Below, piece by piece: positions 7,313 to 12,466 of a stretch of DNA of 12,466 nucleotides. The notes below the pieces were generated by a model. It was not told the origin of the DNA and searched no databases. It saw only the letters and a list, made by a program, of their open reading frames with translations. A program made the position numbers and the translations under genes. The stretch lies in NCBI GenBank assembly GCA_002398485.1, contig DGYV01000015.1:1-12466 (forward strand). The letters are read 5' to 3'. This DNA comes from Peptococcaceae bacterium UBA4997. Lineage in GTDB: Bacteria > Bacillota > Dehalobacteriia > UBA4068 > UBA4997. Numbering within the stretch: position 1 is the first letter of the stretch; every line of letters begins with the position of its first letter.

Positions 7313-7450
7313 TCATTTATCTTCTGCGCTAACTATTATACTGTCTTTAAGCTCTTCTTTATCAAATTTTGGTGTTTGTGCATCTACAAGGTGTTCCATG
7401 TGTTCAACTTTTTTCTTTTGTTTATTGGCAAGTTCATATTGCGTATCCAT
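7313..7450 (-). CDS. Small charged protein, tandem paralogue A (45 aa)
   Basis: Reading leftward from ATG at 7450, the ORF ends with TGA at 7313-7315. Its ribosome binding site is AAAAGGAGGTG, seven bases from the start, identical to that of the second copy at 7890. The first 38 residues, beginning MDTQYELANKQKKK and continuing VEHMEHLVDAQTPKFD, are identical to paralogue B. The C-terminus then diverges to VSAEDK, so this copy is 16 residues shorter. It is hydrophilic, rich in Lys, Glu and Asp, without membrane segment or cysteine. I do not recognise the family. Near-identical coding and upstream sequence shows a recent duplication. The 3' end may have been replaced or truncated at the duplication edge. 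Confidence 0.7.
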   Translation of the reverse strand: MDTQYELANKQKKKVEHMEHLVDAQTPKFDKEELKDSIIVSAEDK

Positions 7451-7498
7451 AATTTCACCTCCTTTTAAGAACAGTATGTGCGGCTTGCTCAACTTTTA
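7332..7498. repeat. Direct duplication, copy 1
   Basis: About 167 bp matches 7772-7938 at an offset of exactly 440 bp with roughly seven substitutions and no indel. It covers most of the small gene, its ribosome binding site and about 50 bp upstream. Similarity stops sharply at both ends. Confidence 0.9.
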
Positions 7499-7632
7499 AT
7501 CTATAAGCAAAATAGTTGAAAATACTATAAACAATGCAATTAAAATTATTATTTGGTTTGCGGATGATAAAGTAGTAATTATGTCATAATAAAAGCCGGT
7601 TTTTAAAAACATTTAAGTATTTTACCAATAAA

Positions 7633-7669
7633 AAGCAAGGCTAAAGGTATTCTAGCTAAAGCCTTGCTT
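7633..7669. terminator. Bidirectional terminator
   Basis: AAGCAAGGCT (7633-7642) pairs with AGCCTTGCTT (7660-7669). On the plus strand CATTTTTTATT follows; on the minus strand TTTTTATTGG follows. It ends paralogue B about 35 bases after its stop. Confidence 0.8.
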
Positions 7670-7704
7670 CATTTTTTATTAGGTTATCTGCTTCAAAAAA
7701 CTTT

Positions 7705-7890
7705 TTATTCAGTAAATGCTTGTCTCCATTTATTAGCTTCATCAGCTTTATCAGATTGGTCCATTTTATCTACCATTATACTGTCTTTAAGCTCTTCTTT
7801 ATCAAATTTTGGTGTTTGTGCATCTACAAGGTGTTCCATGTGTTCAACCTTTTTCTTTTGTTTATTGGCAAGTTCATATTGTGTATCCAT
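7705..7890 (-). CDS. Small charged protein, tandem paralogue B (61 aa)
   Basis: ATG at 7890 follows the strong site AAAAGGAGGTG (7896-7906) by the usual spacing. The 61-residue protein is highly charged: its N-terminal 38 residues match paralogue A, then come MVDKMDQSDKADEANKW and a short tail. It is probably cytoplasmic, with no signal peptide or cysteine. The A..A..W ending faintly recalls small clostridial proteins of the DUF3787 type, but I would not assign it. It has its own terminator at 7633-7669 and lies divergent to the B12-regulated gene. A copy of its start region lies 440 bp downstream as paralogue A. Confidence 0.8.
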   Translation of the reverse strand: MDTQYELANKQKKKVEHMEHLVDAQTPKFDKEELKDSIMVDKMDQSDKADEANKWRQAFTE

Positions 7891-7938
7891 TATTTCACCT
7901 CCTTTTAAGAACAGTATGTGCGGCTTACTTAACTTTAA
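7772..7938. repeat. Direct duplication, copy 2
   Basis: Partner of 7332-7498. The coding part of this copy continues into a longer C-terminus, so it may be the ancestral copy. Confidence 0.9.
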
Positions 7939-8029
7939 ACCATGGGGCTTTATCTGCCATATTCAATAAAAAATTGTTTTATAAACTAAAAAATAATCCA
8001 TCCATTAGCACGCAGAAGTAGATATTGTA

Positions 8030-8178
8030 GCCTAAGCGGTCAGGGCGTAAGCCTCCCTTTCCTTAGGCAAGGGGGATAGGGTGAAAGCTATTTTAAGATT
8101 TTTTACTTATATTAAAAATTACAGAAACAATTTGTTTACATATCACTCTGAACGCAGTGAAGAATCTTTAAGGATTCC
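8030..8178. repeat. Dispersed palindromic repeat-like sequences
   Basis: GCCTAAG (8030-8036) pairs with CTTAGGC (8062-8068), overlapping a second possible hairpin between CTCCCTT and AAGGGGG (8053-8076). At 8143-8160 TCACT/AGTGA brackets CTGAACGC, followed by the palindrome GAATCTTTAAGGATTC (8163-8178). The string CTGAACGCAGTGAAGAATC resembles a repeat type (CTGAGCGAAGCGAAGAATC) that I recall from many bacterial genomes. Copy number in this genome cannot be seen here. Confidence 0.45.
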
Positions 8179-8215
8179 GCATTTGAACTAAGAATTTTTA
8201 GAAAAACAAGAAACC

Positions 8216-8244
8216 TGTACAAGTGCTTTTTAAAATGGTATAAT
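8216..8244 (+). promoter_or_regulatory. Promoter of the B12-riboswitch transcript
   Basis: TGTACA (8216-8221, 4/6 to consensus), a 17-base spacer and a perfect TATAAT (8239-8244). The start of transcription would be near 8251, about 30 nt before the riboswitch. Confidence 0.65.
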
Positions 8245-8279
8245 TAACCTGCTATAAAAAACTTAATATTCTTATATAC

Positions 8280-8438
8280 ATATACGGTCAAAGCAAACAC
8301 TTTGATAATAGGGAAGGGGGTGTAATTCCCCCACAGCTGCCTTTACTGTAATTGGCGACTTGAAAACACTAGGCCACTGTGTAAATGGGAAGGCGTTTTC
8401 AAAAGGATGAACCATAAGTCAGGAGACCTGCCGTATAT
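8280..8438 (+). promoter_or_regulatory. Cobalamin (B12) riboswitch
   Basis: The closing stem P1 is ATATACGG (8280-8287) with CCGTATAT (8431-8438). Inside are the conserved core blocks AATAGGGAAGGGGGTGTAAT, the ACTGTAA block near 8345, GCCACTGTG near 8373, GGGAAGGCG near 8387, and the B12 box AAGTCAGGAGACCTGCC (8416-8432). It binds adenosyl- or methyl-cobalamin and represses the downstream gene when B12 is plentiful. It precedes an exported protein with a transcobalamin-like domain order, which fits B12 acquisition. Confidence 0.95.
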
Positions 8439-8443
8439 TCAGC

Positions 8444-8468
8444 AATATTCTTGGGTAAGGGGAATATT
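8444..8468 (+). promoter_or_regulatory. Hairpin in the riboswitch expression platform
   Basis: AATATTC (8444-8450) pairs with GAATATT (8462-8468), just after the aptamer and before the terminator. Its role is not shown. Confidence 0.45.
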
Positions 8469-8493
8469 AGTGTGCAACAGTGTTTTTTTGCGG

Positions 8494-8533
8494 CCTTTTC
8501 CCAATACAGGGAAAAGGTTCTTTATTTGTTTTA
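8494..8533 (+). terminator. Riboswitch-controlled terminator
   Basis: CCTTTTCCC (8494-8502) pairs perfectly with GGGAAAAGG (8509-8517) around AATACA, followed by TTCTTTATTTGTTTT. It lies between the aptamer and the ATG, as expected for transcriptional control. The T-run is interrupted. Confidence 0.75.
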
Positions 8534-8593
8534 CGCTTAAAGGGGGGAATGGAACAGTTTAACTGTTTGAAAACAAAACAAGTATAAATTTTT

Positions 8594-8599
8594 AGGAGG
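8594..8599 (+). promoter_or_regulatory. Ribosome binding site of the surface protein gene
   Basis: AGGAGG lies six bases before ATG 8606. Confidence 0.85.
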
Positions 8600-8605
8600 T
8601 TTAAA

Positions 8606-10660
8606 ATGAAGAGAGGGAATTGGAAAAACTCAAAACTAATGCCGCTTTTAGTGCTTATTTGCCTTTTAATAAGCATTTGCGCCTTTAGCAGTACTGCTTT
8701 GGCACTTCCCGTTGAGGAAGTGGCATTGAATGATGTAGTGAATTATTATGAAAACCACAATGATCGTGAATTGGCAGATTGGGGGGAATGGCTGGGTGTT
8801 GCTAGCTGCACTAATGATTTGGGCAGTTTTGTGCCCACCGCCACCAATACTGATTCGGAAGTTGGCAAAATTATTGCCAAACTGATACGCGGCAAGGATG
8901 TAACGGCAGAAGCCACTGCTGTAGCCGCAAAAATAGATGATGGAACTTATACCACACCCAATGATTTGCCTTGGGCCATTATAGCGGTAGATGCCGCTAA
9001 CCGCAGTCAGGAAACTCCCGTAGCAAGCTATGATAAAGCAGTGACTTTAGCCAAATTTGCTACCTGGCAAAAGGCGGATGGTGGTTTTGATTTTAACACT
9101 AATACCACAGGTACAGGTGATGTAGATGTTACCGCTGTTGTAGCCATAGCCTTGGCGCCTTATAAGGATGATGTAAATTACCAAGGCGTTGTAAACAATA
9201 TAAAAACCTTTTTGGCAGCTTCCCAAAATGCGGATGGCGGTTATTCCAGTGCGGATATGGAATGGGCGGGTGATATATACCCCGGTTCACCCAATGCCAA
9301 TACTACAGCTATGGCTATTTGCGCTTTGGAAGCCTTGGGTGAAGATAGCCTTACCTGGCATGGTACCGCAAGTACAACCAGCCCTGTTACGGCTCTGTTG
9401 AACTACCAACTGCCCGATGGTGGTTTCAAATTTGTAAGCACGGATACTGTTTCTAATACTTTTGCTACCAAACAGGCGGCTTTAGCTTTGGGGGATGCGG
9501 TAAACAGCCGTTCCTTCCTAAACACATTGCAAAAAAACACCATAGAATACTTTACCGTAACCCTTAATATAGATAACGGCACCCCTCAACCATTGTTGGT
9601 AAAACGCAGTGTGCCTAAGAATACCACTTTAGCAGCGGCGGCAAATGCGGCTTGGAGTGCTTCCGGTTTAGCAGGCAGCTTTGAGCCAGCCAGCAAAGAA
9701 TATTATTTGAATAATACTTTGGCTTCAGGTACTACAGAAATTACAGCTGATAGCAGTGTACTGATAATTCCCGATTTAACTGTTGAAGCAGGCAAAAAAG
9801 ATTATATAGGCTATTTCGATAAAAGCACCGCAACCATAAATGTTGGCGGTACTTTTACCCTGAACTTAAAAGGTAAAACCGCTATAGATGCAGTAAGCGG
9901 TGATAATATAGCATATTCCTACATTACTGTAAACGGTGTTGCTGGCTTTGATTATACAAATGGGGATGGCAATGTTAGCCTAACCTTCCTTAATGCAGGC
10001 ACTTATATTATAAGTGCAGGTAATCCTAAGGCAAGTGCCTATGGTGCTGATTCAGGTGATAAAATATCCCGCCCTTATTGCAAAGTAGTAGTAAATCCTG
10101 TATCTGCCCATTCTGCTAAAGTAAGTGTACGTGTGGAAGGTAAAACAGCTAATCTTGTTTATGAACCAACACTTACTGTAAATAGTGACGGTACTAAAGC
10201 TATTACAGCATTGGATGCTTTAAAGGCGGCAACTACAGATATTGATTTTTCGGGCGGTCAGCTTAATCGTGTTAAAACCGATTCAGCGGTATGGGAACCT
10301 AATGGTTATTCCTATAGCATTTTTTATAACGGTGTTTTAGCTCCGGTAGGTTTATCTGACTTAGCAATGCATAATGGTGATGAGCTTTTAATATTCTTTT
10401 GTGTTTCTAATAATGACTGGACACCTATCACCAAACATGTTTCAAACCTTACCGCAGTAAAACAGGATGACGGCAGTTATAAGCTTACCTTTACTAATAA
10501 CTATACACCTTGGGGTGCACCCGAGCCTATTGTATCGCCCATAACAGGCGCTACCGTAACTTGGGGTTATGATAGCACTACAAATACTTATACCACAGAT
10601 GAAAACGGGCAAGTGTTGATTCCTGCTATTCAGGCGGCGGCAGGCACAGCCTGCAAATAG
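8606..10660 (+). CDS. B12-regulated surface protein, N-terminal part (alpha/alpha barrel + DUF4430-like), frameshifted
   Basis: 684 codons are open before a TAG at 10658-10660. Residues 1-33 form a signal peptide (ALA before LPVEE). Residues about 115-305 contain three prenyltransferase/terpene-cyclase-type repeats marked by QKADGGF (155), QNADGGY (207) and QLPDGGF (268), the alpha/alpha-barrel type also found in intrinsic factor. Residues about 314-390 are a beta-rich segment, and about 391-497 an Ig-like segment. Residues 501-601 form a DUF4430-like domain (NGYSYSIFYNGVLAP, GDELLIFF). From 621 an Ig/carboxypeptidase-regulatory-like domain begins and is cut by the frameshift. The downstream ORF in the -1 frame completes it and adds a second DUF4430 and three SLH domains. 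Inferred role: cobalamin capture at the cell surface. It is the first gene after the B12 riboswitch. Confidence 0.85.
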   Translation: MKRGNWKNSKLMPLLVLICLLISICAFSSTALALPVEEVALNDVVNYYENHNDRELADWGEWLGVASCTNDLGSFVPTATNTDSEVGKIIAKLIRGKDVTAEATAVAAKIDDGTYTTPNDLPWAIIAVDAANRSQETPVASYDKAVTLAKFATWQKADGGFDFNTNTTGTGDVDVTAVVAIALAPYKDDVNYQGVVNNIKTFLAASQNADGGYSSADMEWAGDIYPGSPNANTTAMAICALEALGEDSLTWHGTASTTSPVTALLNYQLPDGGFKFVSTDTVSNTFATKQAALALGDAVNSRSFLNTLQKNTIEYFTVTLNIDNGTPQPLLVKRSVPKNTTLAAAANAAWSASGLAGSFEPASKEYYLNNTLASGTTEITADSSVLIIPDLTVEAGKKDYIGYFDKSTATINVGGTFTLNLKGKTAIDAVSGDNIAYSYITVNGVAGFDYTNGDGNVSLTFLNAGTYIISAGNPKASAYGADSGDKISRPYCKVVVNPVSAHSAKVSVRVEGKTANLVYEPTLTVNSDGTKAITALDALKAATTDIDFSGGQLNRVKTDSAVWEPNGYSYSIFYNGVLAPVGLSDLAMHNGDELLIFFCVSNNDWTPITKHVSNLTAVKQDDGSYKLTFTNNYTPWGAPEPIVSPITGATVTWGYDSTTNTYTTDENGQVLIPAIQAAAGTACK
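10640..10654 (+). other. Probable frameshift site with small hairpin
   Basis: Reading must move from frame 2 to frame 1 (a one-base loss) somewhere in 10603-10660, where both frames are open. Sense is continuous across ...AIQAAAGT and SLQIEKDDVNG. Exactly there GCAGGC-ACA-GCCTGC forms a 6-bp triloop hairpin. No X-XXY-YYZ slippery heptamer is in frame, so an indel mutation or a sequencing error is more likely than programmed frameshifting. Confidence 0.75.
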
Positions 10661-10692
10661 AAAAAGATGATGTAAATGGTGCTCCTACCGTT

Positions 10693-12231
10693 GTGCGCCT
10701 TACGCCCGATTATACTATAAATATAGCGGAAACCGTGGCAAGCGTTTTCACTACCAAAACCCTTACCGATACAACTACACCTGTGGATTTGGTAGTACCT
10801 AATGATATTACCACAGCCAATATTGTTGCAAGCGGTGCGGCAGGCGGTACGGCTACCCTTCCCGCTATAACCGTAGTGAACGAACAAAGCACAGGCAGTG
10901 CTTTAAGTATGGAAATAGCGGCAGGCACAGTAGTAACCAGCTATGATAACGGTTGGAACGGTACCATTCAAGTACCTACTGTAACTACTGCCAGTGTTAC
11001 CGGTCAAACCGTACAAAAAGCAATTTCCGTTGGTTTAGCAGGGCAAACCCTTAATTTTGATAAGCCTGTACGTTTGGTAATACCGGGCGCCGCCAACTAT
11101 AAAGTTGGTTTCTTGAAAACGGATGGCTCGCTTCAGGAAATAACAACTGTTTTGGCTAATGATAATATAAATGCCGCAACCGCCGCTCTTACAGGTGGTA
11201 TCAACGAAGCTAAAATAGCTGTGGGAGCGGATATGGTAGTATGGACAAAGCACTTTACCAGCTTTGTGGCCTATACTACGCCTACTTCGGGCGGCGGCAC
11301 TGCTCAACAGGTTTATATAAGCGTTAAAAATCCTAAAGGGCAAACCTATTTAAGCAAAAAATCCTATACCTTTGAAACAGGTATGACAGCCTTGAGTCTT
11401 TTGCAAAAAACAGATTTAGATATTGAGTTAAGCGGTAATTATGTAGTTGCCATTGAGGGTCTTGCCGAAAAAAGCGCAGGTTATCCAAACAGTGGTTGGA
11501 TGTATAAAGTAGGCAGTAAATTCCCAACTATAGCTACCTCCAGCTATAAACTGGAAGCGGGAGACTATGTACAATGGCTCTATTCTTACGATCTGGGCAA
11601 GGATTTAGGTGCCGATTATAAGGAAGAAGACCCCAAGAAACCCGAAGAAAATGCCCAAACAGGCAAAGCTTTCTTTAAGGATGTTGCCGAGAACCATTGG
11701 GCACATGATCATATTTATTATCTTGCCAATAAAGGCATCATAAAAGGTAAAACTGCAGATACTTATGCCCCCGGCAGTAATATAACACGTGCCGAATTTG
11801 TAACTGTATTGGCCAGGATGAGCGGTGCTGATCTAACAAAATATACCGCTGCTTCTTATCTTGATGTTAAAAACAATGCTTGGTATATATCAGCGGTGGC
11901 TTGGGCTACCAAAGTAGGTGTGGCAGGTGGTACGGACGGCAAATTTAACCCCAACGCCAATATCAGCCGTGAGGAAATGGCGGCCATGATAAGCCGTTAT
12001 GCAGCAAAAATTGCCAAATATACTTTGCCCGAAACCAATCCTGTCGCAAATTTTGCAGACAATACGGAAATAAGCTTTTTCGCTAAGGATGCCGTAATAG
12101 CAATGCAAAAAGCAGGTATAATAAATGGCGTGGGTGAAAACAAATTTGCTCCCAAAAACTCCGCAACTCGCGGTGAGGCCGCCAAAATGCTGGCAGTTCT
12201 TTTACGGGATATTGAAAAAGCCGCAAAATAA
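10693..12231 (+). CDS. B12-regulated surface protein, C-terminal part (DUF4430 + three SLH domains)
   Basis: The frame is open from 10603; the listed GTG at 10693 is only the first possible start and has no ribosome binding site, so this is the continuation of the 8606 gene. Restoring one base gives a single protein of about 1208 residues. In order: the end of the interrupted Ig-like domain (to about 10860), a beta domain ending in VVWTKHFTSFVAYT (about 10870-11275) that recurs in SLH proteins, a Gly-rich linker, a typical DUF4430 domain (about 11308-11626, with SGWMYKVGSKFP and GDYVQWLY), and three SLH domains (about 11668-11835, 11848-12000, 12040-12210). The SLH motifs are ITRAE, ISREE and ATRGE. 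SLH domains bind pyruvylated cell-wall polymer, so the protein is wall-anchored by its C-terminus. Two terminators follow. Confidence 0.85.
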   Translation: MRLTPDYTINIAETVASVFTTKTLTDTTTPVDLVVPNDITTANIVASGAAGGTATLPAITVVNEQSTGSALSMEIAAGTVVTSYDNGWNGTIQVPTVTTASVTGQTVQKAISVGLAGQTLNFDKPVRLVIPGAANYKVGFLKTDGSLQEITTVLANDNINAATAALTGGINEAKIAVGADMVVWTKHFTSFVAYTTPTSGGGTAQQVYISVKNPKGQTYLSKKSYTFETGMTALSLLQKTDLDIELSGNYVVAIEGLAEKSAGYPNSGWMYKVGSKFPTIATSSYKLEAGDYVQWLYSYDLGKDLGADYKEEDPKKPEENAQTGKAFFKDVAENHWAHDHIYYLANKGIIKGKTADTYAPGSNITRAEFVTVLARMSGADLTKYTAASYLDVKNNAWYISAVAWATKVGVAGGTDGKFNPNANISREEMAAMISRYAAKIAKYTLPETNPVANFADNTEISFFAKDAVIAMQKAGIINGVGENKFAPKNSATRGEAAKMLAVLLRDIEKAAK

Positions 12232-12282
12232 GTTATTAAAGGCTAGTCTATAAAATTTAAAATTAAAAGTGATTGAGTGATT

Positions 12283-12322
12283 AAGGCTGTGTATTCTTAA
12301 AAATACACAGCCTTTGTTTTTG
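12283..12322 (+). terminator. Rho-independent terminator of the surface protein gene
   Basis: AAGGCTGTGTATT (12283-12295) pairs perfectly with AATACACAGCCTT (12302-12314), followed by TTGTTTTT. Confidence 0.9.
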
Positions 12323-12329
12323 AAAATTA

Positions 12330-12369
12330 AACAAAAAAACCTTATACATTTAATGTATAAGGCCTTTTT
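12330..12369. terminator. Bidirectional terminator
   Basis: CCTTATACAT (12340-12349) pairs with ATGTATAAGG (12353-12362) around a triloop. Ts follow on the plus strand (12365-12369), and a run of seven As precedes the stem (Ts on the minus strand). It suggests a converging gene on the minus strand beyond the window. Confidence 0.75.
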
Positions 12370-12466
12370 GTGCGATATTTATGACCATGACAGATAGTTT
12401 CAATATAAAGTCAGTTTCGATATGAAATGTTAGGAAATGAACATATAGCAGTTTTTATAAAAACTG

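Noticed and set aside
7232..8021. Several plus-strand ORFs (7232-7468, 7664-7969, 7720-7908, 7809-8021)
   Set aside because: They are antisense shadows of the duplicated minus-strand genes, lack ribosome binding sites and run through terminators.
10640..10660. Programmed -1 frameshifting between the two halves of the surface protein
   Set aside because: No slippery heptamer in the zero frame before the stop; the hairpin is only 6 bp. A base loss or sequencing error explains it better.

Overview
The window is AT-rich DNA from a low-GC Gram-positive bacterium (Bacillota, probably Clostridia). The reasons are strong AGGAGG-type ribosome binding sites, TTG and ATG starts, many intrinsic terminators, S-layer-homology (SLH) anchoring, an agr-like remnant and a cobalamin riboswitch. 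The species cannot be named from this sequence. There are no rRNA, tRNA, CRISPR or intact mobile-element genes.

Layout. (1) 1-215: a probable decayed agr quorum-sensing fragment, made of an AgrB-like C-terminal stub and a short AgrD-like peptide that lacks the usual cysteine. (2) 766-2407: a two-gene unit encoding an exported M23 metallopeptidase and a membrane-anchored partner. Both carry the same 32-residue helical repeat without gaps. (3) 2408-3413: about 1 kb without a supported gene, containing a nested inverted-repeat structure (2452-2568) and a strong terminator near 3103-3139. (4) 3414-5204: a DUF4153-type multi-pass membrane protein behind a promoter that overlaps a CRP/FNR-like palindrome, closed by a strong terminator. 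(5) 5412-6978: a sigma-A promoter, a roughly 220-nt leader with a terminator and a competing antiterminator pairing, then a GT-A-fold glycosyltransferase-like gene. (6) 7313-7890, minus strand: two tandem, very similar small genes (45 and 61 codons) arising from a recent duplication of about 167 bp. (7) 8216-12231: promoter, complete cobalamin (B12) riboswitch, terminator, and a large exported multidomain protein with an alpha/alpha-barrel-like region, two DUF4430-type domains and three SLH domains. This gene is split by a one-base frameshift near 10640-10654.

The clearest functional story is the last one. The domain order (alpha/alpha barrel plus DUF4430) is the architecture of animal intrinsic factor and transcobalamin. 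The gene lies under a B12 riboswitch and carries a cell-wall anchor. This points to a surface cobalamin-capture protein made when B12 is scarce. The least understood parts are the M23/32-residue-repeat pair and the attenuated leader upstream of the glycosyltransferase.
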